64,000 nt of DNA from Chloroflexota bacterium (GCA_022825895.1 JAJDVX010000003.1:1-64000), one strand, 5' to 3'; counted from the stretch's first letter, positions 26,505 through 35,966 are shown. Numbers and translations: made by a program. Notes: generated from the letters alone by a model not told the origin.

Positions 26505-27701
26505 GTGCGCCATCTGAAGGTTCTCGACGGCCGAGAGCTTCCGCCGTTCGTCTGGCTGGCCACGGCCGCGTTTGGCTTTGGCCTGGCCTTTTCGATCTTC
26601 ATCACGGTGTCCACGAATTTCCTGGTGGAGGAGATCGGGATTCGACCCAGCGAACTGGGTCTGCTGGAAACCATTCGCGAAGTTCCGGGTTTGCTGACGA
26701 TCGTGATGGGCGCGGCGGTGATGACGATTGCCGAACCGGTGGTGGGCGCTGTTGCGCTGTTGCTGCTGTGTATCGGCTACGTCAACTATTTTCATGTGGA
26801 GTCGATGGAGGTGCTGATCATTTTCTCGCTGACCCAGAGCATCGGCTTTCACCTGTGGTGGCCGGTGGCCAACACGATTGCGCTGCGGCTGAGCACTGTC
26901 GACACGCAGGGGCGACGGCTTGGACAGTTGCGGTCGCTGATGGCGGGGGCTCAGCTCATCGGCATCCTGGTGGTTCTGCTGGCCGTGACGGTGCTGGCGA
27001 CCGGCATCCGTCCCCTGTTTCTGCTGTCGGGCGGCGTGGCGGCGCTGGCGGCGCTGGCGGTGTGGCAGTTGCGCTCGATCGGGAAGATCGGGCAGCCGCC
27101 CCGGATCGTCTTGCGGCGGAGCTACTGGCTGTACTACGCGTTGACGTTTCTGGACGGCGGCCGTCGGCACATTTTCATGACGTTTGCGATCTTTCTGCTG
27201 GTTGACAATTACGGCGTGTCGGTGCGGACGATCACGATCCTGGCGCTGATCAACAGCATGGTGTCGATCGGCGGCGCCTATGTGTTTGGCCGGTTAATCG
27301 ACCGGGTGGGCGAGCGGCCGATCCTGGTGATTGCGTTTGGCGCTTTGGCGGCGATTTTTGCGGGTTACGCCGTGGTGCCGTGGTTGGGCGTGCTGTTTGT
27401 GCTGTACATCCTGGACCACCTGTTTTTCAGCGCGGAGGTGGGGATTACGACGTACCTGCGAAGAATCCTGGTGACGCCGGACGATCTGCGCCCGAGCCTG
27501 GTGGCGGGGCAGACGATGAATCACGTGGCGGCGGTGGCACTGCCGGTGACCGGCGGAATCCTGTGGGAAGCCTTTGGACACCAGGTGCCGTTTATCGGGG
27601 GCGCGCTGCTAGCCGTGATGGCGCTGATTCTGAGCACATTGGTGCGCCGCAAGGGAGACGTGCCGGTTGAATCGCCGGTGGCCGCCGCGGCGGGTTCCTG
27701 A
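26505..27701 (+). CDS. Major facilitator superfamily transporter
   Basis: A 398-residue membrane protein with about twelve hydrophobic segments in two six-helix halves. The short charged loop GRLIDRVGERP between helices 8 and 9 is a typical MFS motif. The GTG at 26505 is the likely start. The gene stands alone, and the substrate cannot be inferred. It is transcribed toward the parvulin gene on the opposite strand. Confidence 0.85.
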   Translation: MRHLKVLDGRELPPFVWLATAAFGFGLAFSIFITVSTNFLVEEIGIRPSELGLLETIREVPGLLTIVMGAAVMTIAEPVVGAVALLLLCIGYVNYFHVESMEVLIIFSLTQSIGFHLWWPVANTIALRLSTVDTQGRRLGQLRSLMAGAQLIGILVVLLAVTVLATGIRPLFLLSGGVAALAALAVWQLRSIGKIGQPPRIVLRRSYWLYYALTFLDGGRRHIFMTFAIFLLVDNYGVSVRTITILALINSMVSIGGAYVFGRLIDRVGERPILVIAFGALAAIFAGYAVVPWLGVLFVLYILDHLFFSAEVGITTYLRRILVTPDDLRPSLVAGQTMNHVAAVALPVTGGILWEAFGHQVPFIGGALLAVMALILSTLVRRKGDVPVESPVAAAAGS

Positions 27702-27735
27702 GCGCGCAGGACGAGGAAGCTACTGAGCCGGACGC

Positions 27736-28842
27736 CTAGCGCCGAGTTGCCCAGTCGATGATCTCAGGGGTGAGCAAAAACTCAACGTCGGCGGCAGCGC
27801 GCAAGGTTTGGAGCCAGTTGTCGTAGGTGACCTGGCGGCGGCGTTCGGACGTCTCGGGGTCGAGTTCGCGCGAGGACGAGATGTCATGAACCTGGATCAC
27901 GTGCCAGCCCTGCGAGGTGGATACGGGTTTGCTGCGGGCGCCAGCACGGAGAGCGAAGGCGGCTTCGTCCCAGGCGTCGGCCATGAGGCCGCGGGGGAGC
28001 CAGCCGAGATCGCCTCCCTGCGCGGCGCTGGCCGTGTCGATCGATTGCTGTTCGGCGATCAGGGCGAAGGGCTGGAGGGCATCGAGCTGGGCGATGACGG
28101 TTTCGGCCTCCTCCTCGGTCGCGACGACAACCTGGGAAGCCCTGACCTGGGGTGGCGCGGGATCAAGCCCTTGCGCCAAGTAATCGCCTACGGCCTGGGC
28201 CAGAGCCCGGTCGGCGATGAAGCTTCGAATGACGTCTTCGTCGAGCTGGGTTTGGTCGCGGATCTCCGCATACGCGTCGTTGAAGTTGAATTCGTCGTCC
28301 ACCTCGCCCGGGCCGCGCACGAACTCGTTGAGCGCAGCGTCGATTGTGGCGTCGTCAACGAGGACGCCGAGGGCGGAGGCTTCGGAGCGCATGAGCATCG
28401 TATTGGCGAGTTCGGTTACGGCGCTGATGGTGAGTGCGGAGAGTTGCGCCTGGGGGTGACTGGGGTCGCGGGGATCGGCGGACGTTGGTGCGTCGGTGAG
28501 TTCGCGATTGAGCTCGTACCGGCGGAGGGCCAGGAAGTCGGCATAGCGGGAAGATGGAATCGGCTCGCCGTTGACCGAGCTGACCGGTTCCGCGGGCCGA
28601 ACCACGAGTTCGCCATAGAGCGCTACGCCGATGAGGGCACTTACGACCGAGAGGATCAAGGAGGCGGCAACGGCCACGACCTTGGCGGCCGCGGCCGTGC
28701 GCTGGGCGCGAGTTAGCTCGCTCCAGTCGCGAACCGAATTCGGGACATCGCGCCAGCGGACGTGGGCCTCGACGGGCCTTCGGGCCGCCCGACGGCGGTC
28801 GCGCTGGGCGCGGCGGCGTTGGGCCTTGGTGCGCGGGGGCAT
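27736..28842 (-). CDS. Membrane-anchored parvulin-type peptidyl-prolyl isomerase
   Basis: A 368-residue protein with a basic N-terminus, one membrane helix (about 53-76) and an extracytoplasmic SurA/PpiC-like part. The isomerase domain spans about residues 235-325 and contains SQVVVATEEEAETVIAQL and GGDLGWLPRGLM, ending WHVIQVHDI. It would help fold secreted proteins. It lies 18 nt after rpsR and is probably the last gene of the rpsF-ssb-rpsR operon, an unusual position usually held by rplI or dnaB. Confidence 0.87.
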   Translation of the reverse strand: MPPRTKAQRRRAQRDRRRAARRPVEAHVRWRDVPNSVRDWSELTRAQRTAAAAKVVAVAASLILSVVSALIGVALYGELVVRPAEPVSSVNGEPIPSSRYADFLALRRYELNRELTDAPTSADPRDPSHPQAQLSALTISAVTELANTMLMRSEASALGVLVDDATIDAALNEFVRGPGEVDDEFNFNDAYAEIRDQTQLDEDVIRSFIADRALAQAVGDYLAQGLDPAPPQVRASQVVVATEEEAETVIAQLDALQPFALIAEQQSIDTASAAQGGDLGWLPRGLMADAWDEAAFALRAGARSKPVSTSQGWHVIQVHDISSSRELDPETSERRRQVTYDNWLQTLRAAADVEFLLTPEIIDWATRR

Positions 28843-28860
28843 CCGCGCGGTTTCCGGAGG

Positions 28861-29241
28861 CTAGCCGCGGAGGCGGCGCCGCACGATGTAGGGCAGCAGC
28901 CCCAGGTAGCGGGCGCGCTTGATGGCGATGGCCAGCTTGCGCTGGTTCTTGGCCGTGATTCCGGTCTTGCGGCGCGATTCGATCCGGCCGCTGTCGGCAA
29001 TGAAGCGCCGCAGGAGTTGGGAGTTCTTGTAGTCGATGGGTTCGCCGGTTTGCTTGAAGTAGTCGCCGCGACGCCGGAACCCGCGACCGCGGCCGCGACC
29101 TCGACCACGCCCGCCGCCGCGAGGCCCGCCGCCGCGCGGACCTCCGCCACGGGGGGCGCCGCTACGCGGGCCGTCACTGGCCGCGCCGCCGCGCGGTTCC
29201 TCGGTCGTCGTTTCCTGGGTCTGCTGGCCGTCCTGGGTCAT
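28861..29241 (-). CDS. rpsR: 30S ribosomal protein bS18 with long RG-rich extension
   Basis: A 126-residue bS18. The conserved core (about 56-126) has [24 protein letters not shown] and [21 protein letters not shown]. The first 55 residues are an added glycine/arginine-rich tail with repeated RGGGP and RGRG units. Typical bS18 is 70-90 residues, so the tail nearly doubles it; its role is unknown, though RNA binding is plausible. The gene follows ssb by 26 nt in the conserved rpsF-ssb-rpsR order. Confidence 0.96.
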   Translation of the reverse strand: MTQDGQQTQETTTEEPRGGAASDGPRSGAPRGGGPRGGGPRGGGRGRGRGRGRGFRRRGDYFKQTGEPIDYKNSQLLRRFIADSGRIESRRKTGITAKNQRKLAIAIKRARYLGLLPYIVRRRLRG

Positions 29242-29267
29242 CGAAGTGGTTCCTGTGTCACCTGCGG

Positions 29268-29750
29268 TTAGAACGGCAGGTCGTCGGGGCTGATTTCGTC
29301 GTCCTGGGCCGCCGAGCGTCCAGCGGCTTGTCCACCAGCATAGCCGCCACGCTGGCCATCGTAGTCATCGCGCCGTGGTCCTTCTTCGCGCCCGCCCAGC
29401 ATGAGCATCTCCTGGGCGACGACTTCGGTTGTCGTGCGCTCGTTCCCTTCCCGGTCCTGCCACGTGCGGGTGGCCAAGCGGCCTTCGACATAGACCTTGG
29501 AACCGCGGCGCAGGTATTCGTTGGCAATCTCGGCCAGACGAGTCCAGGCGACAACACGGAACCATTCCGTTTCCTCGCGCATCTCGCCGTCACGCGACTG
29601 CCAGCTGCGGCTAACGGCGACGGAAAAGTTGGTGACCGGCGTGCCCCCCTGGGTAAAGCGCATCTCGGGATCGCGCCCCAGGTTGCCGATGATCTGCACG
29701 CGATTGAGTCCTCGCGAGCGACCGCGGCGCTGGCCGCTTTGGTCGGTCAC
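29268..29750 (-). CDS. ssb: Single-stranded DNA-binding protein
   Basis: A 160-residue SSB that protects single-stranded DNA in replication and repair as a tetramer. The OB fold (about 15-120) opens with [20 protein letters not shown] and includes the [12 protein letters not shown] strand-helix. A glycine-rich linker leads to the conserved acidic tip [10 protein letters not shown], which recruits partner proteins. The GTG start at 29750 overlaps the rpsF stop (GTGA), so the two genes are translationally coupled. Confidence 0.97.
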   Translation of the reverse strand: MTDQSGQRRGRSRGLNRVQIIGNLGRDPEMRFTQGGTPVTNFSVAVSRSWQSRDGEMREETEWFRVVAWTRLAEIANEYLRRGSKVYVEGRLATRTWQDREGNERTTTEVVAQEMLMLGGREEGPRRDDYDGQRGGYAGGQAAGRSAAQDDEISPDDLPF

Positions 29751-30079
29751 CGATGAAGCTCGGCCAGCTGCTTGGCCTCGTACGCGGCCACGTCTGGGTC
29801 TTCGGCGACGATGAGGAAGCGGGTGACGTCTTCGACGAGGCGTAAGGAGCTTTCGAGTTCGCCGATGTTGGCGGGGTCGATGGTGAACTTGAGCAGGACG
29901 TAGTGCCCTTCGCGCTGTTTCTTGATGGGGTAGGCAAACTTGCGACGTCCCCAGGTGTTGGCGGTATCGACTTCGCCGCCGTGCGCGCTGATTCGTTCGG
30001 TTACCGCGTCGATATGGGCGGCGGTGAGTTCGGGGACTTGTTCGACCCCATAGATCACCACAAGCTCGTAGGTGCGCAC
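29747..30079 (-). CDS. rpsF: 30S ribosomal protein bS6
   Basis: A 110-residue bS6, first gene of the rpsF-ssb-rpsR operon. It opens MRTYELVVIYGVE from a GTG at 30079 and has the GRRKFAYPIKKQREGHYVLLKF core that contacts bS18 and rRNA. The frame is open further upstream, but the family start is unambiguous. Length is normal and no C-terminal glutamate tail is present. Confidence 0.96.
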   Translation of the reverse strand: MRTYELVVIYGVEQVPELTAAHIDAVTERISAHGGEVDTANTWGRRKFAYPIKKQREGHYVLLKFTIDPANIGELESSLRLVEDVTRFLIVAEDPDVAAYEAKQLAELHR

Positions 30080-30194
30080 AGGCGGGCTGTTCTCAATAGG
30101 TGGTTTGCGTCGCGCAACGGCAGGCCCGGCGCGACGGGCTGCGAAGATGCAGCCTAGCATAGGGAAGCGAAGTGGCGACCAAGGGAGACTCTGC

Positions 30195-31124
30195 GTGAGA
30201 AAGCTGGCGCTCGCGGCGGCCGTGACGGCGGCGTGGCTTGCCTTTCGCGACCGTCCGGAACCGTATGACATCACGGACCACTTGGAGGACGGACACCGCA
30301 CGCCACTGCGGGAGGGCCGCGTGTATAGCCGTAGTTTCGGCGCCGGACCCGACGTGGTGCTGCTGCCAGGGTTCGCCGGCAATTCACAGACCTGGGAGTT
30401 TGTTACGCCGGCGCTCGCGCGCGAGTACCGCGTGCACTGGCTCGACCCGCTGGGGCACGGCTTGTCTGACAAGCCGGCGGACGCGCGGTATGACGGCGAG
30501 GCGCAGGCGGACCGGCTGCGGGAGTGGATGGACGAACATCAGCTGTCGCGGGTCGTGGTGGCGGCAAGCTCCGCCGGCGCGCAGGCGGCGGTGTCGCTGG
30601 CCGCTATGCACCCGGAGCGTGTGCTTGGCTTGTTGCTGGTCGATCCGTTCCTGGTCGCCGGCCGGTACATTCGATATTCGCTCAAGCTGGGGAAGTTAGC
30701 ACCGGCACTGTCGGCGGCGATGGCGCGGCGGCTGTATGCGCAACGCTGGTACGTGCGCGTGGGGCAGATGCTGGGACGGTACGACGCCTGGGCAACAACG
30801 GAGGCTGACGTGGATCGGCAGTACCTGCCGTACGGAAGCCCGGGGTTTTTTGAGGCGCTGCCGGCGATGCTGCGGGGGGTGGATCCATCGGACTATGAGG
30901 GCGCCATTGCCGCGACGCGGTGTCCGGTGCTGCTGATTTGGGGGGAGGCGGACCGAACGGCGGCCTCGTCGCAGGCTGAGGCGCTGGCGGAGCAGTTTCG
31001 CGATGCGGAAATCCGCATCGTCGAGAAGGCCGGACACCTGGTGCAGGAGGAGAGGCCCGAGGAGTTACTGGCGCTGGCGCGGCCGTTCCTGGAGCGGGTG
31101 ACGCGTTCGGTCGAGGCCGCGTGA
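30195..31124 (+). CDS. Alpha/beta-hydrolase
   Basis: A 309-residue hydrolase. The oxyanion region is LLPGFAGNSQTWE. The nucleophile serine lies in VAASSAGAQ, an AxSxG form of the usual GxSxG elbow. The acid is in LIWGEADRTA and the histidine in VEKAGHLVQEERPEE. A hydrophobic N-terminus (VRKLALAAAVTAAWLAF) may be a signal or anchor. The GTG at 30195 has GGGAG eight bases upstream. Its stop overlaps the next start (GTGA). The substrate is unknown. Confidence 0.87.
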   Translation: MRKLALAAAVTAAWLAFRDRPEPYDITDHLEDGHRTPLREGRVYSRSFGAGPDVVLLPGFAGNSQTWEFVTPALAREYRVHWLDPLGHGLSDKPADARYDGEAQADRLREWMDEHQLSRVVVAASSAGAQAAVSLAAMHPERVLGLLLVDPFLVAGRYIRYSLKLGKLAPALSAAMARRLYAQRWYVRVGQMLGRYDAWATTEADVDRQYLPYGSPGFFEALPAMLRGVDPSDYEGAIAATRCPVLLIWGEADRTAASSQAEALAEQFRDAEIRIVEKAGHLVQEERPEELLALARPFLERVTRSVEAA

Positions 31125-31807
31125 GCGAATTGGCCGCGCTGGCCGGGGAGATTCATGCGTGTTGCCGCTGTCCGCGGCTAGTGGCCTGGCGGGAAGAGGC
31201 CGCGCGGACGAAGCGGGCGGCGTATCGCGACGAGACGTACTGGGGCCGGCCGGTTGCGGGGTTTGGTGACCCCAAGGCTCGGGTGCTGCTGGTTGGATTG
31301 GCGCCGGCGGCGCATGGGGGAAACCGGACCGGACGGGTGTTTACGGGGGATCGGTCGGGCGACTTCCTGTTTGGGGCGCTGCATCGCGCCGGGTTTGCGA
31401 ACCAGGCGGAGAGTCGGAACCGGGGTGACGGGTTGGAGCTGCACGATGCGTATGTGACGGCGATCGTGCGGTGCGCACCGCCGGCGAACCGGCCGTCGGC
31501 CGACGAGCGCGCAGAATGCCAGGGGTGGCTAGAGGCCGAGTTGGATCTGCTGGCGAATGCTCGAGTGGCGGTGGCACTGGGCGGAGAAGCGTGGCGGCAG
31601 TTGTTGCGGGTGTTCAGGGAACGGGGGCTGGCGGCGCCGCGGCCGGCGCCGAGGTTTGGGCACGGGGTGGAAGCGGCAGTTGGGGAGTGGACACTGCTGG
31701 GGGCGTATCACCCGAGCCAGCAGAACACGTTTACGGGGCGGCTGACGCCGGCGATGTTGGATGCAGTCCTTGGCCGAGCGCGGGAGTTGGCCGCGAGTTC
31801 AGCTTGA
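31121..31807 (+). CDS. Type-5 uracil-DNA glycosylase (UDGb-like)
   Basis: A 228-residue base-excision enzyme that removes uracil and related damaged bases from DNA. Family 5 features are present: iron-sulfur ligands near the N-terminus (HACCRCPRL) and in VRCAPPANRP, motif 1 VGLAPAAHGGNRTGR with FTGD, and motif 2 AYHPSQQNTFTG. Like family 5 enzymes, it has no Asp/Asn in motif 1 where families 1 and 4 do. It is coupled to the hydrolase upstream by a 4-base overlap; no functional link is obvious. Confidence 0.92.
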   Translation: MSELAALAGEIHACCRCPRLVAWREEAARTKRAAYRDETYWGRPVAGFGDPKARVLLVGLAPAAHGGNRTGRVFTGDRSGDFLFGALHRAGFANQAESRNRGDGLELHDAYVTAIVRCAPPANRPSADERAECQGWLEAELDLLANARVAVALGGEAWRQLLRVFRERGLAAPRPAPRFGHGVEAAVGEWTLLGAYHPSQQNTFTGRLTPAMLDAVLGRARELAASSA

Positions 31808-32584
31808 GGCGCTGGTGTAGCGGCTGAGGCCGATGCGCCAGAAGCGGGCGGCGGCGAGTAGCGCGAGGATGCCAATGAGGGGCGCCAGCCAGATGGCGAC
31901 GAGGGGTTCGCGGCCGGTGATGGTCTGGGCGGGGACGGTGGTGATGAAGGCGACGGGGAAGACGAAGGTCAAGAGCTGGCGCAGCCAGAAGGGGTAGATT
32001 TCGACGGGATAGCGGCCGGTGTCGAAGAAGAGTTGAAAGATCATGGTGATGTTCTCAACGCGGACGAACCAGAACACCAGGGTGGTGAGCGCCAGCCAGA
32101 TGGAGAACACGATGGCCACGCCGCCGACCATGACACCGACGAAGACGGCGGCAATCCCGACGGTGATCTGGGCTTCCAGGCGGATAAGTCCGATGGCGAT
32201 GATCGCTCCACCCAGCATCACATCGGCGACATGCCAGACGACGAAGCGGCGGGTGCTGGAGAGGAGCAGCGAGGGGACGGGTTTGAGCAGGACGTAGTCG
32301 AAGGTGCCTTTGCGGACTTCGCTGACGACTTCGTTGAGGCTGGGGCTGAGGGCGGTCTGGACGATGCCCTGAACCAGGTAGTAGACGCCCAGGAGAACCA
32401 TGGCCTGTTCGAGGCGCCAGCCGCTCAGCTCGCTGGTGTGGGAAAAGACGACGGCCAGGCCGCCGACGGCCACCCCGATGTTGATGACGCTGCGGAGGAG
32501 GTTGCCCGCAAGCTCGGCGCGGTAGGCGGTTTCCTTGAGGATGGCGGCCCGCAGGAAGGCGGAAACGATGCGCAGGATGCGCAC
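31799..32584 (-). CDS. ABC-2 type permease, subunit 2
   Basis: A 261-residue membrane protein with about six hydrophobic segments, in the family of ABC-2 permeases paired with daunorubicin-type ATPases. The GTG at 32584 follows the stop of the other permease by two bases. Together with 32587-33393 and the ATPase at 33390-34373 it forms a three-gene exporter. The 3' end overlaps the uracil-DNA glycosylase gene tail to tail by 9 bases. Confidence 0.85.
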   Translation of the reverse strand: MRILRIVSAFLRAAILKETAYRAELAGNLLRSVINIGVAVGGLAVVFSHTSELSGWRLEQAMVLLGVYYLVQGIVQTALSPSLNEVVSEVRKGTFDYVLLKPVPSLLLSSTRRFVVWHVADVMLGGAIIAIGLIRLEAQITVGIAAVFVGVMVGGVAIVFSIWLALTTLVFWFVRVENITMIFQLFFDTGRYPVEIYPFWLRQLLTFVFPVAFITTVPAQTITGREPLVAIWLAPLIGILALLAAARFWRIGLSRYTSASS

Positions 32585-32586
32585 GG

Positions 32587-33393
32587 TCAGGCGCCCACGG
32601 CGGAGTACTGGCGGATGCCGGCGCGCCAGACGGTACGAACGATCAGGGCGGCGGCGATGAGCCAGGCGAACTGGAGGACGAAACCGAGGGCCAGCTCGCC
32701 AGCATCGAGTCGGTTGAGCAGGACCTCGATGGGAAAGCCGAGGGTGTAGCGCATGGGGAGGGCGGTGGCGAGGTTCTGGACGAAGCCGGGGAGAAGTTCG
32801 ACCGGCGCGATCTGGCCGCCGAGAAGGAAGGTGAGACCGATCCAGATTTCCCAGAAGGAAAACGAGCGGGTGGTCCAGAAGGCGAGGAGGGCGAAGGTGG
32901 TACCAACGAGGAAGGAGAGAAGGGCGGCAACAACCAGCGCCACCACGAACAGCAGCGCGCTGCCGGCCGTGATCGAGAAGGTTGGCCGCAGGATGATGAC
33001 GAGGCCGATCCAGACGGGGATCAGCAGCAGCATGCTGACGCTCTTGTAGGAAATGTTGCGGGCGGCGGCGACCCAAACGGGGTTCATGGGGCGAAGGAGA
33101 TGGGGCGAGAGTTCGCCCTGCTGGATCATCGGGCCGAAGGTGTAGATCTCGATGGCCGCGGTGACGTGGGACACGAGCATGAAGGTGAGGTAGTAGGCGG
33201 CGAAGTCGCTGAGGCGGAGGCCGCCGACATCGCCCTCGCCGGCAATGGCGCCCCAGACGGCCAGGTAGACGATGGGATGGACGACTTCCCAGAGGGAGTA
33301 CAAGAACAGCACGACCCGGTACTGGAACATGTCGGCGATTTCGGCGCGGGTGAGGGCCAGGGCGCCGGCGAGGGTGGTGCGGCGGAGGATCAC
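32587..33393 (-). CDS. ABC-2 type permease, subunit 1
   Basis: A 268-residue membrane protein with six hydrophobic segments and the loop FGPMIQQGELSPHLLRPMNP, typical of ABC-2 permeases of this group. The start overlaps the ATPase stop by four bases (ATGA). With the second permease it probably forms a heterodimeric channel. The substrate is unknown; related systems export drugs, lipids or polysaccharides. Confidence 0.87.
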   Translation of the reverse strand: MILRRTTLAGALALTRAEIADMFQYRVVLFLYSLWEVVHPIVYLAVWGAIAGEGDVGGLRLSDFAAYYLTFMLVSHVTAAIEIYTFGPMIQQGELSPHLLRPMNPVWVAAARNISYKSVSMLLLIPVWIGLVIILRPTFSITAGSALLFVVALVVAALLSFLVGTTFALLAFWTTRSFSFWEIWIGLTFLLGGQIAPVELLPGFVQNLATALPMRYTLGFPIEVLLNRLDAGELALGFVLQFAWLIAAALIVRTVWRAGIRQYSAVGA

Positions 33394-34373
33394 GGGCCGT
33401 CCCCGCGGAAGACCTGGTCGATCACCTCTTCGAGGGGCGGGTCTTCGACGCTGAGGTCGGCGATGGGGAGTTGGGTTAGCAGGCGGCCTGTGACTTCGGG
33501 GGCGTCGTCCTTGCCGGCGCGGACGGTGACTTGCAAACCCTCGACGCTGAGGACTTCGGCCTGGCCGTTGAGGTCGGGTAGGTCGACGGAGCGTTCGAGG
33601 TGGACGGTGATGGTCTTGTGGGGGGCATAGCGTTGTACGAGGCCCGCGAGGGCACCGTCATAGAGGAGCTTGCCTTGATCGATGACGATGACGCGGCGGG
33701 CCAGGGCCTTGACGTCGGCCATGTAGTGGCTGGTGAGGAGGACGGTGGCGCCGGTTTCGGCGTTGTAGGCGGTGACGAATTCACGGATGCGTTGCTGCAT
33801 GGTGACGTCGAGGCCGATGGTGGGCTCGTCCAAGAAGAGCACGCGGGGGGTGTGCAGCAGGCCGGCGGCGAGTTCGACCTTCATGCGTTCGCCGAGGGAT
33901 AGCTGGCGGACGGGCTTGGTGAGGAGGTCGCCGAGGTCCAATAGCTCGGTCAGCAGGTCGACGGTGCGCTTGTAGACGGCGTCGTCGATGCCGAAGACGG
34001 CCTTGTTGACGAGGAAGGAATCGGCGGCGGGGAGGTCCCAGAAGAGTTGCTGGCGCTGGCCCATGATGAGGGTGATGCGGGAGAGGTACTCGGCGCGGCG
34101 GTCCCAGGGGGTGTAGCCGAGGACGTCGACCTGGCCGTCGGTGGGGTGGAGCAGGCCGCTGAGGACTTTGAGGGCGGTGGTTTTGCCGGCGCCGTTGGGG
34201 CCGAGGAAGCCGACGACTTCGCCGCGTTCGACCTCGAACGAGATGCCGTCGACGGCGCGGACGAGGCGGTGCTTGCGGCGGAGGACGCTGCGAAAGGAGG
34301 CGCGGAGGCCGCCGGCGCGTTCGGGGACGACATAGTGCTTGACGAGTTGGCGGACGGAGATGTCGGGGGGCAT
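33390..34373 (-). CDS. ABC transporter ATP-binding protein (daunorubicin/Nat type)
   Basis: A 327-residue ATPase energising the two permeases downstream. Walker A is FLGPNGAGKTT (about 56-66), signature LSLGERMK, Walker B VLFLDEPTIGLD and the switch histidine is in LLTSHYMADV. The C-terminal extension of about 70 residues ends LEEVIDQVFRGDGP and is typical of this ATPase subgroup. It is the first gene of the operon; no regulator gene is next to it. Confidence 0.93.
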   Translation of the reverse strand: MPPDISVRQLVKHYVVPERAGGLRASFRSVLRRKHRLVRAVDGISFEVERGEVVGFLGPNGAGKTTALKVLSGLLHPTDGQVDVLGYTPWDRRAEYLSRITLIMGQRQQLFWDLPAADSFLVNKAVFGIDDAVYKRTVDLLTELLDLGDLLTKPVRQLSLGERMKVELAAGLLHTPRVLFLDEPTIGLDVTMQQRIREFVTAYNAETGATVLLTSHYMADVKALARRVIVIDQGKLLYDGALAGLVQRYAPHKTITVHLERSVDLPDLNGQAEVLSVEGLQVTVRAGKDDAPEVTGRLLTQLPIADLSVEDPPLEEVIDQVFRGDGP

Positions 34374-34926
34374 GCGTTCAGCCTAGCGAGGCATTGCGGG
34401 TTGGCAATGCCTGAGACCGCCCGGACTCGCGGCCAGTGTAGGGGGATGGCGAGGAGCGAGGGCGGAGGAGTGAGCCGTGAGAGGGACGAGAGGAGGCGGC
34501 GGAGCGCAGACCGCAGCGGGGCTGGACCGGAGAGTCGTAAGGAGTGAGATAAGAAAAAGAGGTGAGAAGAGGAGAGGGGGCCTGGGCGCTTGCGCTGTTG
34601 GGGTTTGTGGTTTGACACGTCCCGGTGGGTACACCCGTCCGGCTCACCATGAACGGGGTGACGAGGAAGGAGTGAGCTTAGATGAGTGAGAGGCGGAGGC
34701 GGAGGTTGGGAGCGTTTGGTCGGGGTGGGTTGCCAGGGGTGGGGTTCGACAGGCTGACCAGGGACGCCGGGCGGGGCGTGGTGGTTGGGCGCCCGGAGGC
34801 GGCCGGTTAGAAACCGGCCAGTACGCAGGAGGGGGCGGAGACGCCGGGATGGCGGAGGGGGAACACGGCGGGTCGGACTGGTGGGTGCGTAGGCTTTAGC
34901 ACTGGTTGTGGGTGTGGGGTTTACGA
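34374..34926. other. Gene-free, purine-rich, repeat-bearing stretch
   Basis: About 550 bases without a convincing gene. It contains purine-only runs (for example 34541-34580), a dispersed repeat at 34612-34656 and a related uninterrupted copy GGTTCGACAGGCTGACCA at 34743-34760. A similar combination of purine tract plus repeat occurs at 45776-45915. Confidence 0.55.
34612..34656. repeat. Dispersed split repeat, copy 1
   Basis: A TTGACACG left part, an 18-base variable centre and a right part CCGGCTCACCATGAACGG. Related copies lie at 35147, 40208 and 45863. Confidence 0.6.
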
Positions 34927-35139
34927 GTGTCTACTCCTGGACCTTTGGTTTTTGTGTTTCTGCTGGCGGCGATTGCGTTTGGGTGGCAGACGGCGCGTGT
35001 GGCCGGAAGGAAGGATCAGCCGGAACATTGGGGTGAGTTCTGGGTGCCGGCGTGGTTTTTCGTGGGGTTTTTGCTGGGACCGATTGGGCTGCTGATTGCG
35101 ATGTCGCTGGCGGACAAGCCGCCACGGCCGCCGTATTGA
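34927..35139 (+). CDS. Small two-helix membrane protein
   Basis: A 70-residue protein from a GTG at 34927. It has two hydrophobic helices (about 5-22 and 40-60) joined by a charged loop with ARVAGRKDQPEHWGE. It resembles small hypothetical membrane proteins of unknown role. No partner is evident; it sits between two repeat copies. Confidence 0.5.
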   Translation: MSTPGPLVFVFLLAAIAFGWQTARVAGRKDQPEHWGEFWVPAWFFVGFLLGPIGLLIAMSLADKPPRPPY

Positions 35140-35146
35140 GGCGGGT

Positions 35147-35194
35147 GGTTCGACACGGGACGCCGAGGACGGCGACCCGGCTCACCACGAACGG
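35147..35194. repeat. Dispersed split repeat, copy 2
   Basis: GGTTCGACACGG, a centre containing GCCGAGGACG, then CCGGCTCACCACGAACGG. The centre motif is shared with copy 4 at 45863. Confidence 0.7.
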
Positions 35195-35249
35195 AGGGCG
35201 GTCGTTTGCCGCGTGGGCGCCAGCACGAGGCGGTAGGCGGGTCTGAGGC

Positions 35250-35966
35250 TCAGGACCAGGACTTGTGCGGCGTGGGGCGGGCGAGGCAGATGTAGCGGTT
35301 GAGGGTGAAGAGGTAGTCGCCGCGGGCGGCGGTGTGGTGGAGGTCGGCGAGGAAGTCGTCGAGCTGGGTGGGGGTGATGTTGCCGGTTTGGCGCAGCCAG
35401 TCGTCGATGACCTGGGCCTGGTGGTGGCCGAGGGTTTGGGGGGCGAATTCGCGTTCGGTAATGACGCGGACGTGGACCCGGATGTCGCGCAGGCCTGCCC
35501 GGCGCATGAATGACGGCGCCGCACGTCCGATCCAGCCGTTGGGGCCGGTGTCGCCGAAGGCTCGCAAGACGCGGCGGGCGAGGGCGGTGTCGGACACCGC
35601 GTAGACGAGGGTGTCCCAGTCGGAGTCGTCGGTGATGACGACACCGTTTGGGACACAGACGCGGGCGGCTTCGCGGAGGTAGCGGACGGGATTCTTGATC
35701 CATTCGAGGGATTCGTTTTCGACGACGCAGTCGAAGGTGTCGGTTGGGAAGGGGAGGCGGTGGGCATCGGCAATGGTGGGGGCGAAATCGCGGTTGGCGG
35801 GGTTCCAGCGGCGTTTGCGTTCGAGGCCGGCGAGGTGGGGGATGCCGAGGTCGGCGGCGACTTGCAGGAGGCGGCCGTCGCCGGTGCCGACGTCGAGGAG
35901 GCGTTGGGGTGGTGGGGTGGGGAGGGTGAGGAGCCATTCATAATGTGAGCGGAGGCTGGCAGGCAC
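35250..35966 (-). CDS. SAM-dependent methyltransferase (class I)
   Basis: About 238 residues from a GTG at 35966. The SAM-binding motif is RLLDVGTGDGRLLQVA, followed by the acidic strand end and a motif IV region FDCVVENESLEWIKNP. The C-terminal part is longer than in minimal Methyltransf_11 proteins. The start is uncertain: the frame is open to 36083, with another GTG at 36008, but the extra residues look non-conserved. The substrate is unknown. Confidence 0.8.
   Translation of the reverse strand: MPASLRSHYEWLLTLPTPPPQRLLDVGTGDGRLLQVAADLGIPHLAGLERKRRWNPANRDFAPTIADAHRLPFPTDTFDCVVENESLEWIKNPVRYLREAARVCVPNGVVITDDSDWDTLVYAVSDTALARRVLRAFGDTGPNGWIGRAAPSFMRRAGLRDIRVHVRVITEREFAPQTLGHHQAQVIDDWLRQTGNITPTQLDDFLADLHHTAARGDYLFTLNRYICLARPTPHKSWS

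Noticed and set aside
34374-34926. Non-coding RNA in the purine-rich gap
   Set aside because: The runs are almost pure purine with no complementary arms, so no stable fold is suggested.
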